Origin: Notolepis coatsorum
Taxonomy: Eukaryota; Chordata; Actinopteri; Aulopiformes; Paralepididae
Direction of reading: 5' to 3'
Length of the DNA: 64,000 nucleotides
NCBI GenBank assembly: GCA_963971535.1
Contig: OZ020590.1
Span: forward strand, 154,773,417 to 154,837,416
Below the pieces are notes generated by a model. It was not told the DNA's origin, did no database searches, and saw only the letters and a program-made list of their open reading frames with translations. The translations under genes and the position numbers were made by a program. The stretch's first letter is position 1. Each line of letters starts with the position of its first letter. Positions 11,048 to 20,883 of the stretch are shown here, piece after piece.

Positions 11048-11167
11048 CTTGAGGCAGTTGGGATGCACAAACTCATTGCAGATGGAGCATTCCATGAGCA
11101 TGACGTTGAACTTGTCCTCCTCCTCCTCCTCCAGAGTGTCCTCCACCGCTGTGTGGGGGAGAACCGG
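11048..11167 (-). CDS. kdm2a: KDM2A exon, first part of PHD finger (shortened)
   Basis: A 120-bp phase-0 exon (acceptor CCTTGCAG, donor GTAGGA). It encodes [20 protein letters not shown], then [20 protein letters not shown]. The join [14 protein letters not shown] to the CXXC exon matches KDM2A. From memory, vertebrate KDM2A reads [20 protein letters not shown] here. The CLVCGEAGK segment, which carries the first CxxC zinc ligands of the PHD finger, is missing without loss of frame. The Glu run is encoded by a (TCC)n tract. Either this copy has an altered PHD finger, or a nearby micro-exon or assembly loss explains the gap. Confidence 0.88.
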
Positions 11168-11317
11168 CTGCAAGGATCAAATATACACAATCAGAAAAAA
11201 ATATTATAAAATAAAACATGTTTTTTCCTTCATAACAGATTGTAATAATGTGTCTTTGAGTTTTCATTGGACAGCAAAAGGTACGCAGAGACTCGTCATT
11301 GAAATGCTGGTGCTTTA

Positions 11318-11362
11318 TTGCCGAATTTCCCTCAGGATAAATAAAGTATTTCTATTCTATTC
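11318..11362 (+). mobile_element. Short LINE 3' tail
   Basis: CGAATTTCCCTCAGGATAAA and the following TAAAGTATTTCTATTCTATTC match the end of the L2-like element at 10,480-10,523. This is a very short, 5'-truncated LINE tail. Confidence 0.6.
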
Positions 11363-11495
11363 TTTATCTAAGTTTTTGGTTTTTGAGGTCTCGTGTACTG
11401 TAATCGTGTTGTTTATTTGATAAATATTTCCTATGTATTAGTACAGGACAAATGGCTGACCAACTGTCTCTGTAATGTTACCGCTGCCTACTCAC

Positions 11496-11723
11496 CGCGA
11501 TGCACTGCCTCATGATGCAGGACTGCTTCATTCGCCCCGGCCCTCCGAACTTCTTCATGTCCTTGCAGAAGTGACACTCTGCACACTCTGTCCGGAGGCA
11601 CGCCTCACACTTCCGGCAGCGCGTCCTCCTGCGCCTGGCGCCGGACGAGCTGCGGTTGGACGGCAGCTTGACCGCCGTTGTAGACGTCCCCATCTTGGGC
11701 TTGGGCCGGTTGGCTGCCCGCTG
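11496..11723 (-). CDS. kdm2a: KDM2A exon, CXXC zinc finger
   Basis: A 228-bp exon (acceptor CCTTCTCCAG, donor GTGAGT). It encodes [20 protein letters not shown], then [20 protein letters not shown] and [20 protein letters not shown]. It ends [16 protein letters not shown]. The CxxCxxC...CxxCxxC...KFGG layout is the CXXC domain that reads unmethylated CpG and targets KDM2A to CpG islands. All eight Cys ligands are present. Vertebrate KDM2A usually has GEC where this exon has AEC. No JmjC-domain exon is found from 11.7 kb to the window end. Either the upstream intron exceeds 50 kb, or this is a 3' partial copy or short-isoform region. Confidence 0.95.
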
Positions 11724-12228
11724 CTGGAGAAGGAGAAGGTGCAGCTTGGTAAAGCAATGCATTCATTTATGTTGACGGAAACACAACTCCTTAGTCCAAC
11801 TGCTCCCTCAAAACAGCCTCAAGTCTTTGTCGGCTTCTACATCAGAAATCATCATGTAACCTAACCACACAAATGGGGTTTTCAAATTCACCACGTCACA
11901 CAATACCAGGAAATAAAACATGAAAATAATAACATCTCACAAGTCATTGCTGCAGCCGTTACTGCAGAGAGGAGGGTTACCTTGGCAACACATTTACCTT
12001 TGCCTGTGGTGACTATTTGAAGAGGAGGGGGGGGAACGACCTACAGAAGGGGTCATGATTAAGTAGAAAAGATGCACCTGGAGATTCCAGGCCAAATTAA
12101 ATCTACCCTGGTTGTTTCTGAATCATAGGTCATAACTAATCCTGCATCTGACAACTCTCACAAAGAACCTTCTCAGGCCATCATTCATTTCTTGTCCTGG
12201 TTCCATCTTCAGCTCCTGGGCAATTCCA
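11724..12228. other. Sequence 5' of the CXXC exon
   Basis: Bases 11,724-11,947 are the intron piece that recurs with the CXXC exon in the two upstream pseudo-exon copies (homology ends at GTCATTGCTGCA). The remainder shows no exon. Confidence 0.6.
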
Positions 12229-12660
12229 GTGTTATGGATGTTACATACAGAGACAATTGGAAACTTAACTTAACATTGACAAGGCATCGATTTGAATTGG
12301 AAGTATAATTTACACATTTTAGTTACACTTATTGAGATAAAGATGAGCCTGCAGTAAAAAATAATTGTACCTTTTGGATTTTGAGATAGGTGACAAAATT
12401 CACAGCGTTATGGATGTTACAGAAATGGACAAGCTTTTCGGACTCACTGAACATATGATGAAAACTCTGTGAATATCTTTTTCAAAGAATAACATGTGTA
12501 CTATCACTTTGTAGGGAAGGGTTTGAGGTACCCAAAAAGCACATTCAGGAAAACCTGGCATTTCCTCTCAAGGAATGAATCACAAAAAAGTGCCGTTATG
12601 GATGTAACATTTTTGCGTTATGGATGTTACACGTCTGAAATAGACAAAAAACACTATAAA
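12229..12660. repeat. Repeat rich in GTTATGGATGTTAC motif
   Basis: The motif GTTATGGATGTTAC or a near variant occurs at about 12,231, 12,408, 12,596 and 12,617. Bases 12,510-12,660 have an inverted copy at 19,710-19,862. Probably an unnamed mobile element; no ends were defined. Confidence 0.6.
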
Positions 12661-12786
12661 AAATAGGGCTTTACCCACATGTGTTTGACTTCGGTGGACC
12701 ATTTTGAGGGTCAAACCAGTCTGGATTCATGTTGTAGTCTGAAAAAATGCCAGGAAATGCTGGGAGAATTGTTGAATATATAGAAC

Positions 12787-12905
12787 ACAAATGTTCTAGA
12801 ATGTTCGATTATGACATCATACTGTGACATCACAAATGTTCTAGAATGTTTGATTATGACATCATACTGTGACATCACAAATGTTCTAGAATGTTTGATT
12901 ATGAC
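12787..12905. repeat. 45-bp minisatellite, first array
   Basis: Tandem copies of the 45-bp unit that begins AAATGTTCTAGAATGTTCTA and continues TTATGACATCATACTGTGAC. The same unit recurs at 13,712-14,072, 14,426-14,535, 26,745-26,935 and 28,703-29,040. Confidence 0.9.
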
Positions 12906-12907
12906 TA

Positions 12908-13425
12908 GTGCTGTCAGGCGATTAAAAAAATTAATCTAATTAATTACAGGATTGTAATTAATTAATCTAATTAATCGCATTTTAATCGCATAACCATTTT
13001 ATGCCTATAATCATAGTTCAGTACTGTATCTACAAAACCTTCCGTTTAATCATCTTCCATCTATTAATTTGCTTCGATTTTTCAGGTCTGGTCAATTTGA
13101 GCATGGTGTTATTCACAGTCAAAGATAACATTTTTTTTATTGATATTCTCATTTGGTTAATTACAATTTACTCAAGCCTAGTAACAGACACAGTATTTCT
13201 GACACTGGGAATACATTCCCTGAGATCCATATATTTCCCTAGAATCAGATACCAAGAACATTTAATGGACCATATTAAAAAAAAGTCTGTAAATGTGTAT
13301 TCTACGTTCTTATGGAATGAATGAGATAAAAAAGAAATTGTAATTAATTTTGAGTTAATTTTCATAACGCGATAATTTGCTGTGTAATTAATTTATCTAA
13401 TTAACGCGATAAACTGACAGCCCTG
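12908..13425. mobile_element. AT-rich MITE with AGTGCTGTCAGG ends
   Basis: Left end AGTGCTGTCAGGCGATTAAA and right end TTAACGCGATAAACTGACAGCCCT form imperfect terminal inverted repeats. The interior recurs at 30,110-30,400 (inverted) and 46,680-46,960. A 3' fragment of the same element lies at 14,255-14,420 inside the minisatellite. hAT-type by end structure; target duplication not resolved. Confidence 0.6.
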
Positions 13426-13433
13426 TTGACATT

Positions 13434-13690
13434 ACACACACTTTTGCAGTCAACTGTCAACCTGAATTAACATTCCGTATTCAATATGGTCTGATATTAA
13501 CATTCAGTATTCAATATTGTCTGATTCAATATTAACATTCAGTATTCAAGTAGAACAGCTAGCTAGCCGTTGTGGACACTCACCTTTCCACAGCAAAACG
13601 GTAGGCAAGGCACCTTGGTTGAGAAATGCAGGTTTCAGTCTATGTGTTGTTTAGTTCAGTCCTGTCTCAAGATGCACAATGAGCTCTAGA
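13434..13690. repeat. Dispersed block, copy 1 (exon-like core)
   Basis: Shares with 28,452-28,690 and 29,435-29,690 a block starting GTCAACCTGAATTAACATTC, with AACAGCTAGCTAGCCGTTGT in the middle. On minus, the core ends CTGTGGAAAG before a consensus donor GTGAGTGTCC. The block always precedes a 45-bp minisatellite array or its remains, so the two move or amplify together. Confidence 0.75.
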
Positions 13691-13711
13691 GAGAATTGTT
13701 GAATATATATA

Positions 13712-14072
13712 GAACACAAATGTTCTAGAATGTTCTATTATGACATTGTACTGTGACATCACAAATGTTCTAGAATGTTCTATTATGACATCATACTGTG
13801 CCATCACAAATGTTCTAGAATGTTCTATTATGACATCATACTGTGACATCACAAATGTTCTAGAATGTTCTATTATGACATCGTACTGTGACATCACAAA
13901 TGTCTAGAATGTTCTATTATGACATCATACTGTGACATCACAAATGTTCTAGAATGTTCTATTATGACATCATACTGTGACATCACAAATGTTCTATTAT
14001 GACATCATACTGTGACATCACAAATGTTCTAGAATGATCTATTATGACATCATACTGTGCCATCACAACAAT
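13712..14072. repeat. 45-bp minisatellite, main array
   Basis: About eight copies of the 45-bp unit, each with the palindrome TTCTAGAA and a TGACATCA core. On minus, one phase stays open through the array (MSQYDVIIEHSRTFV repeated) because the unit is exactly 15 codons. That ORF is a by-product of the repeat. Confidence 0.93.
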
Positions 14073-14254
14073 TAATGAGTTCCATTTTAATAATATAAAT
14101 AATATGGTAAGGCTGTTTTTGGGATTCAAACTTCATCAGGGTTCTTCGAACGAAGTTCAAACCTTTATTTATTACCTTTATATAACTTTTATAGTTACTT
14201 ATTATTTTTTTAATTATTTTTATTATATATCCTCAAACGAATCCTCAATTTGAA

Positions 14255-14420
14255 GTCTGTAAATGTGTATTCTACGTTATTATGGAATGAATGAGATAAA
14301 AAAAATATATATAAAAAAATATATATATATTTTTTGTAATTAATTTTGAGTTAATTTTCATAACGCGATAATTTGCTGTGTAATTAATTTATCTAATTAA
14401 CGCGATAAACTGACAGCCCT
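14255..14420. mobile_element. Right-end fragment of AGTGCTGTCAGG MITE
   Basis: Matches the last 160 bp of the element at 12,908-13,425, including TAACGCGATAATTTGCTGTG and the terminal CTGACAGCCCT. An (AT)n expansion sits inside it. Confidence 0.65.
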
Positions 14421-14425
14421 AATTA

Positions 14426-14535
14426 TGACATCATACTGTGACATCACAAATGTTCTAGAATGTTCTATTATGACATCATACTGCGACATGTTCTAGAATG
14501 TTCTATTATGACATCATACTGTGACATCACAAAAA
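14426..14535. repeat. 45-bp minisatellite, short array
   Basis: Two to three copies of the same 45-bp unit, following the MITE fragment directly. Confidence 0.85.
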
Positions 14536-14739
14536 TCACACAAAAATAATATTCTGAAAATAAATTACAAAAAGTGTTTGGAAAATAGCTCTTTATTTGA
14601 TTAACATAAAAAATTGTTTTCTATACAGAGAACAGCAATATTAATATCGGTTAAATCAGAAAATGAGTTTTGGAGCAATTCCATGAAAATGTCAACCTCA
14701 CCATGAAAAAGAAAGTTATAAAAAATCAAGTCCAATTCA

Positions 14740-15225
14740 CTCTGCCTGGGTGGCCTATTCTTTAATCCCAGCCGAAGAGTGCTGCCGAGTGCTTCCGCGT
14801 TTTCCCTGATTGGCCGCGACACGCCCTGCGGCAGCTCAACTGGTACGCCGCTGTGCTGTGGAGCCTGTGGTGCGGTTGGTCACAAGTTCGAATCACTTCA
14901 ATTTCTTTATTTTTTTCTTTTTTACGTTTATCATCTCTCGCTATAAACGTGCATTCTTTCGCTGGTTAAGTTTAGGCATTCTTTCGGAGTTGGTTAAGGT
15001 TAGGGTTAAGTTAAGGTTAGGGTTAAGGTTAGGCATTCTTTCGGAGTTGGTTAAGGTTAGGGTTTGTCGCAGAGAATGCCTGTCTGTCTTTCTTGACGTA
15101 GAGGCAGCAGCCTATTTCCGCTCTACCGCTCTGCCGCGCGCCGCGGTCACATGGGCGTCATGGCCAATCAGAGAAACGCGACGCACTCTTCGGCTGGGAT
15201 TAATATAGACGCTGCCTGGACTGGT
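14740..15225. mobile_element. Foldback element with telomere-like core
   Basis: The left arm contains TTAATCCCAGCCGAAGAGTGC (14,761 on) and the right arm its inverse, CACTCTTCGGCTGGGATTAA (ending about 15,203). The arms continue as imperfect inverted repeats through the TGATTGGCC/GGCCAATCA segment. The centre (14,965-15,066) is built of GGTTAAGGTTAGGGTTAAG units. The right half recurs in each unit of the tandem array upstream of the CXXC exon. Confidence 0.65.
14965..15066 (+). repeat. Interstitial TTAGGG-like repeat
   Basis: Degenerate telomere-like units (GGTTAGGGTTAAGGTTAGGC) interrupted by ATTCTTTCGGAGTTGGTTAA. Longer versions occur at 17,577-17,720 and 18,838-19,021. Confidence 0.85.
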
Positions 15226-15303
15226 ACAGAGAAATGGTATCTCCCTCTGTTATCCATGTGAGGATTGAGGTGTTCACGAATCTGATCAAAACTGACCCAG
15301 GAC

Positions 15304-16567
15304 CAGTGGCGAATCCTTGTGGAAGCCAACGGAAGCCATGCCTCCCTATAAATTTCATATCAAATTATGAAATATGAAATATGAAAAAAAAAAAAAATTA
15401 AAAATTTTTTTTTTTTTAATATAGTTTACATTCATCTGTGCATCTGTGTTTTTTTTTTTTTTTTTTTTTTAATGTCTCCCTCTTCTCCTTCTCACTCCCT
15501 CTAACACACTGTCAGACTGTGCTCACTACTGCAGCTAGTATAGGAGAGAAGCAGTGGGTAGGTCTCTTTCTCCAGGCTTCCAGCATTATAGAGTGAGTCC
15601 AAACTCCAAATCCGATCCTAGCCAATCAGATTCGAGCTGACTGCCACTGGCCACACCCTAAAAGTTTAAAACGGAGCTGGGAGGAAGACGTTCAGCATAA
15701 TATTCCACCTGGAGGCGGGGCAGGTCCCATATTTTCCCCTCTGCACTCTGAACATTGTATTAACCCGTAACTGTTCCCACGGGCCGAATATTGCCCCGAT
15801 CCTCGCGAGATTAAATCCACGGGGACCTCTCGGCGTGCCGAAGCTTTTCCTAAATCACTTCCATCATCGAAAACGAGGGGAAAAGGTCGGCTCGCGACCC
15901 TGAAAATGTCGCGTGATTTTAAAAACGCTGTATTAAGTGAGCCTATTATGGGATCCACGCGAGCTTTCTATCGTGGAAACATCTGGGCGTCCCGCAACTT
16001 TTACTGATTCACATGTAGCCCCTAAAATGCTTAGAAAAGGAAAACAGAAAGCGTGGAATAAACTCGCCGAAACGGAAAAGTGTCCCACGGGCGCGCCGTG
16101 ATTCCGATCCGCGTGAAAATATTCACGGCCATAGAGGAGACCGTGGGACACCTTTTTGCAACCGAATATGTGTCTCGAATTTGCTCCCACGCGGCGCGCA
16201 AAATCGCGCAAGGAAAAATCGGACCAAAAATTAACCAATGCTCCAGCAGTATTAATGACCCTGATGTAAACAAGACAAACGTCTTTCTCTGGTCTGCATC
16301 CCCTTATACAATTGTGTGTGAATGAATGAAAACTTTATTAACAGATTGCAGAATGGGTACAGTACAGTACAGCTCAATACATACAATTGTTAAGGGGATG
16401 CAGACCAGAGAAAGACTTTCGTCTTGTTTACATCAGGGTCCCCCATTTTCAATTCATCGTAAATGTGTATTGAGCCGTACTGTATTGTACCCATTCTGCA
16501 ATCTGTTAAATAAATAAAAATAACGTTTGACTGGCCGCCGAGCCATACTGTAGTGTACATGGTGACT

Positions 16568-16608
<41 letters not shown>

Positions 16609-16689
16609 ATTAATAAAAATATTGAATAATTTTTTTTTTAATAATTTTTTTTTGGCTTCCCCTGTTATTTTACCCACGCGACGCCACTG
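15304..16689. mobile_element. hAT-type non-autonomous element with 8-bp target duplication
   Basis: The target duplication CCCAGGAC lies at 15,296-15,303 and 16,690-16,697. The ends are CAGTGGCG and the inverse CGCCACTG. An uninterrupted GACCCAGGACTTGTCC target is present in the neighbouring tandem copies at 17,951 and 19,243, which proves the insertion. The element is 1,386 bp, without transposase, and carries poly-A/T runs and nested LINE-tail pieces near 16,257-16,520. Confidence 0.9.
16257..16520. mobile_element. LINE 3'-end pieces in alternating orientation
   Basis: Three adjacent pieces of the LINE 3' end described at 21,999-25,130 lie as plus, minus, plus. Diagnostic motifs are GGTCTGCATCCCCTTA, GATTGCAGAATGGGTACAGT and its inverse. 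This is a small palindromic rearrangement inside the hAT element. Confidence 0.7.
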
Positions 16690-17121
16690 CCCAGGACTTG
16701 TCCTCTTTGGTTGGAAGTGCAGCGGTAAGCCTCCATAAGGGACATGGACATGTGGCGTTTCTGAACCCTCTGCTTGACTCCTTCTCTTATGGTCACTGCA
16801 TCCTTCATTCCTGGGGCCTGTCTTGAAATGTCGTCCCTGGAATAATACTGGAATAATACTCATTTACTATTTGGTTTCATTTGGGGTTTCTGTGTTTTTT
16901 GGGGTGGGTTTCTTGTCACGATACTCGGCAAAACAATAACAAATACACATGTAGGCTGAGCAGACGCGAGGGGGAGATGGCCGACAGCAGCCGATTAGCA
17001 GTAGGCTAACGTGGACACTGCTCTACCTAGACCAACAATGTGTCAAAAAGTTGTGTCTGGGAATATGTTGGATTTTAATCAAACAAGGAGTCATAAAATA
17101 CTTGTGATTTAAATCAAACAA

Positions 17122-17345
17122 ATGCACTGCCTCATGATGCAGGACTGCTTCATTCGCCCCGGCCCTCCGAACTTCTTCATGTCCTTGCAGAGGTGACACT
17201 CTCCACACTCTGTCCGGAGGCACGCCTCACACTTCCGGCAGCGCGTCCTCCTGTGCCTGGCGCCGGACGAGCTGCGGTTGGACGGCAGCTTGACCGCCGT
17301 TGTAGACGTCCCCATCTTGGGCTTGGGCCGGTTGGCTGCCCGCTG
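17122..17345 (-). pseudogene. Duplicated kdm2a CXXC exon, copy 1 (donor lost)
   Basis: Near-identical to the CXXC exon at 11,496-11,723. It retains the CTCCAG acceptor and all CXXC cysteines ([18 protein letters not shown]). Homology stops inside the last codons, so the GTGAGT donor is gone and the frame runs to CICLI and a stop. It differs from the 11.5-kb exon by GEC for AEC, HLC for HFC, and RHRR for RRRR. It cannot be an internal exon; it could only be a terminal exon if transcribed and spliced. Confidence 0.88.
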
Positions 17346-17576
17346 CTGGAGAAGGAGAAGGTGCAGCTTGGTAAAGCAATGCATTAATTTATGTTGACGG
17401 AAACACAACTCCTTAGTCCAACTGCTCCCTCAAAACAGCCTCAAGTCTTTGTCGGCTTCTACATCAGAAATCATCATGTAACCTAACCACACAAATGGGG
17501 TTTTCAAATTCACCACGTCACACAATACCAGGAAATAAAACATGAAAATAATAACATCTCACAAGTCATTGCTGCA

Positions 17577-17720
17577 TTATTTCGGAGTTGGTTAAGGTTA
17601 GGGTTAAGTTAAGGTTAGGGTTAAGGTTAGGCATTATTTCGGAGTTGGTTAAGGTTAGGGTTAAGTTAAGGTTAGGGTTAAGGTTAGGCATTCTTTCGGA
17701 GTTGGTTAAGGTTAGGGTTT
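17577..17720 (+). repeat. Interstitial TTAGGG-like repeat, unit 1
   Basis: GGTTAAGGTTAGGGTTAAG units separated by GGCATTATTTCGGAGTT. It is joined directly to kdm2a intron sequence at GTCATTGCTGCA. Confidence 0.85.
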
Positions 17721-18382
17721 GTCGCAGAGAATGCCTGTCTGTCTTTCTTGACGTAGAGGCAGCAGCCTATTTCCGCTCTACCGCTCTGCCGCGCGCCGCG
17801 GTCACATGGGCGTCATGGCCAATCAGAGAAACGCGACGCACTCTTCGGCTGGGATTAATATAGACGCTGCCTGGACTGGTACAGAGAAATGGTATCTCCC
17901 TCTGTTATCCATGTGAGGATTGAGGTGTTCACGAATCTGATCAAAACTGACCCAGGACTTGTCCTCTTTGGTTGGAAGTGCAGCGGTAAGCCTCCATAAG
18001 GGACATGGACATGTGGCGTTTCTGAACCCTCTGCTTGACTCCTTCTCTTATGGTCACTGCATCCTTCATTCCTGGGGCCTGTCTTGAAATGTCGTCCCTG
18101 GAATAATACTGGAATAATACTCATTTACTATTTGGTTTCATTTGGGGTTTCTGTGTTTTTTGGGGTGGGTTTCTTGTCACGATACTCGGCAAAACAATAA
18201 CAAATACACATGTAGGCTGAGCAGACGCGAGGGGGAGATGGCCGACAGCAGCCGATTAGCAGTAGGCTAACGTGGACACTGCTCTACCTAGACCAACAAT
18301 GTGTCAAAAAGTTGTGTCTGGGAATATGTTGGATTTTAATCAAACAAGGAGTCATAAAATACTTGTGATTTAAATCAAACAA

Positions 18383-18606
18383 ATGCACTGCCTCATGATG
18401 CAGGACTGCTTCATTCGCCCCGGCCCTCCGAACTTCTTCATGTCCTTGCAGAGGTGACACTCTCCACACTCTGTCCGGAGGCACGCCTCACACTTCCGGC
18501 AGCGCGTCCTCCTGCGCCTGGCGCCGGACGAGCTGCGGTTGGACGGCAGCTTGACCGCCGTTGTAGACGTCCCCATCTTGGGCTTGGGCCGGTTGGCTGC
18601 CCGCTG
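18383..18606 (-). pseudogene. Duplicated kdm2a CXXC exon, copy 2 (donor lost)
   Basis: Same structure and same 3' breakpoint as copy 1, with GARRRRTRC retained and GEC/HLC variants shared with copy 1. The shared variants and breakpoint show that the two pseudo-exons arose by unit duplication after a single capture. Confidence 0.88.
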
Positions 18607-18837
18607 CTGGAGAAGGAGAAGGTGCAGCTTGGTAAAGCAATGCATTAATTTATGTTGACGGAAACACAACTCCTTAGTCCAACTGCTCCCTCAAAACAGC
18701 CTCAAGTCTTTGTCGGCTTCTACATCAGAAATCATCATGTAACCTAACCACACAAATGGGGTTTTCAAATTCACCACGTCACACAATACCAGGAAATAAA
18801 ACATGAAAATAATAACATCTCACAAGTCATTGCTGCA

Positions 18838-19021
18838 TTATTTCGGAGTTGGTTAAGGTTAGGGTTAAGTTAAGGTTAGGGTTAAGGTTAGGCATTATTT
18901 CGGAGTTGGTTAAGGTTAGGGTTAAGTTAAGGTTAGGGTTAAGGTTAGGCATTCTTTCGGAGTTGGTTAAGGTTAGGGTTAAGGTTAGGCATTATTTCGG
19001 AGTTGGTTAAGGTTAGGGTTT
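18838..19021 (+). repeat. Interstitial TTAGGG-like repeat, unit 2
   Basis: Four subrepeats of GGTTAAGGTTAGGGTTAAG with GGAGTT spacers, the longest telomere-like block in the window. Confidence 0.85.
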
Positions 19022-19242
19022 GTCGCAGAGAATGCCTGTCTGTCTTTCTTGATGTGGAGGCAGCAGCCTATTTCCGCTCTACCGCTCTGCCACGCGCCGC
19101 GGTCACATGGCCAATCAGAGAAACGCGACGCACTCTTCGGCTGGGATTAATATAGACGCTGCCTGGACTGGTACAGAGAAATGGTATCTCCCTCTGTTAT
19201 CCATGTGAGGGTTGAGGTGTTCACGAATCTGATCAAAACTGA

Positions 19243-19862
19243 CCCAGGACTTGTCCTCTTTGGTTGGAAGTGCAGCGGTAAGCCTCCATAAGGGACATGG
19301 ACATGTGGCGTTTCTGAACCCTCTGCTTGACTCCTTCTCTTATGGTCACTGCATCCTTCATTCCTGGGGCCTGTCTTGAAATGTCGTCCCTGGAATAATA
19401 CTGGAATAATATTCATTTACTTTTTGGTTTCATTTGGGGTTTCTGTGTTTTTTGGGGTGGGTTTCTTGTCACGATACTCGGCAAAACAATAACAAATACA
19501 CATGTAGGCTGAGCAGACGCGAGGGGGAGATGGCCGACAGCAGCCGATTAGCAGTAGGCTAACGTGGACACTGCTCTACCTAGACCAACAATGTGTCAAA
19601 AAGTTGTGTCTGGGAATATGTTGGATTTTAATCAAACAAGGAGTCATAAAATACTTCTGATTTAAATCAAACAAAGGGGTCATAATCGGACTTAACAACA
19701 CACATTTTTGATAGTGTTTTTTGTCTATTTCAGACGTGTAACATCCATAACGCAAAAATGTAACATCCATAACAGCACTTTTTTGTGATTCATTCCTTGA
19801 GAGGAAATGCCAGGTTTTCCTGAATGTGCTTTTTGGGTACCTCAAACCCTTCCCTACAAAGT
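19243..19862. repeat. Partial third tandem unit and inverted repeat segment
   Basis: Bases 19,243-19,675 repeat the first 430 bp of the tandem unit and stop exactly where the CXXC copy would begin. Bases 19,710-19,862 are an inverted copy of 12,510-12,660 (GTTATGGATGTTAC repeat). The segment ends at the start of the L2 3' part. Confidence 0.8.
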
Positions 19863-20883
19863 GTGAAGCAGGGGACACACACACCACTGAGGATAAACAG
19901 GGCCATTGTGGACAGGGTGAGCAGCTTCAAGTACCTGGGGGTCCACATCTCAGAGGACCTGACATGGACAACACACATAGACTCAGTCGTAAAGGCGAAG
20001 CAGCGCCTCTACCACTTGAGACAGTTAAGGAAGTTCAGAGTATCGGGAAAGATACTCCAGTCCTTCTACTCCGGAGCTGTAGAGAGCATCTTGACTGAAA
20101 ACATCACTGCCTGGTATGGAAACAGCAAGGCACAGGACAAGGCCCTACAGAGAGTGGTGCGCTCAGCCGAGCGTACCACGGGCATTGCACTACCACCCCT
20201 GCAGGCCTTATATAACAAGAGGTGCAAATCCAGAGCCTGCAGAATAAGGAAAGACCCTCACCACCCCAACAACAACCTGTTCAAGCTGCTACGAGAAACT
20301 AGGACAGAGAGACTACGGCTCAGCTTCTTCCCCCAGGCCATCAGAATCTTGAACACTGAACTCTCCACACAGAAGCACACATGAGCACACACACAACACA
20401 CACACTGTAAACGCTCACACACTAAGCAGTCATTTTAGCAAGAGCACACACACACACACACGCTGCACACTCAACGGTCACCTTACAAAATGGAAAGGTC
20501 ACTTTAATAAAAAAACAAGAACGGGAGTGGTTCTTGTATAGTAAATAGATGGATAGCAAGCTAGCATAAAGACACATAGTATAACTATAGATTGTATAGC
20601 ATAGCATAAGCATTGTATAGTAGTGTACATAAGACCCAGAGCCTCATCCGTAGCTAACTGTGTATTGCACTATCGTAGGAGCTTAGCATGTCTTACCATG
20701 ATCTTGTAAACTTTATGTACATACCTGTTATTATTATTACTTGTATTATTGCATTGTATTATTGCACATTGTATTATTGCACAAATGTCCTATTCTCATT
20801 CCTGTCTTATTACTTGTGTTGCACAACATGCATGCATGACCCCCCGCATTTCACTGTATGCTTGTATGCCGTGACAAATAAAA
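19863..20883 (+). mobile_element. L2-type LINE, 3' part
   Basis: Encodes the C-terminal L2 ORF2 (RVSSFKYLGVHISEDLTWTT, VESILTENITAWYGNSKAQD, FFPQAIRILN) in one open frame to about 20,384. A 3' UTR with ATAAAACTCTTGACTTGACT follows. The RT piece between IVKF (ends 1753) and this start, roughly 70 codons, is absent, so the two L2 parts may be one element with a deletion at the split. The TTGAC tail runs straight into the 18-bp satellite. Confidence 0.8.

Larger units (their letters stand above)
16690..17950 (-). repeat. Tandem unit 1 carrying a CXXC pseudo-exon
   Basis: First full unit (1,261 bp) of a tandem array. In plus order it has a unique 430-bp piece starting CCCAGGACTTGTCCTC, the kdm2a CXXC exon with about 235 bp of its 5' intron (17,122-17,580), a telomere-like block, and the right arm of the foldback element. 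It repeats at 17,951-19,242, and again in part at 19,243-19,675. Confidence 0.9.
17951..19242 (-). repeat. Tandem unit 2 carrying a CXXC pseudo-exon
   Basis: Second full unit (1,292 bp), nearly identical to unit 1 but with one extra telomere-like subrepeat. The hAT target site CCCAGGAC is empty here. Confidence 0.9.

Noticed and set aside
17122-18606. Extra functional CXXC exons of kdm2a
   Set aside because: Both copies lost the splice donor at the same breakpoint and run into a stop; kept as pseudo-exons.
17577-19021. A chromosome end or telomere
   Set aside because: The TTAGGG-like blocks are short, degenerate, interrupted and embedded in tandem units with kdm2a sequence.
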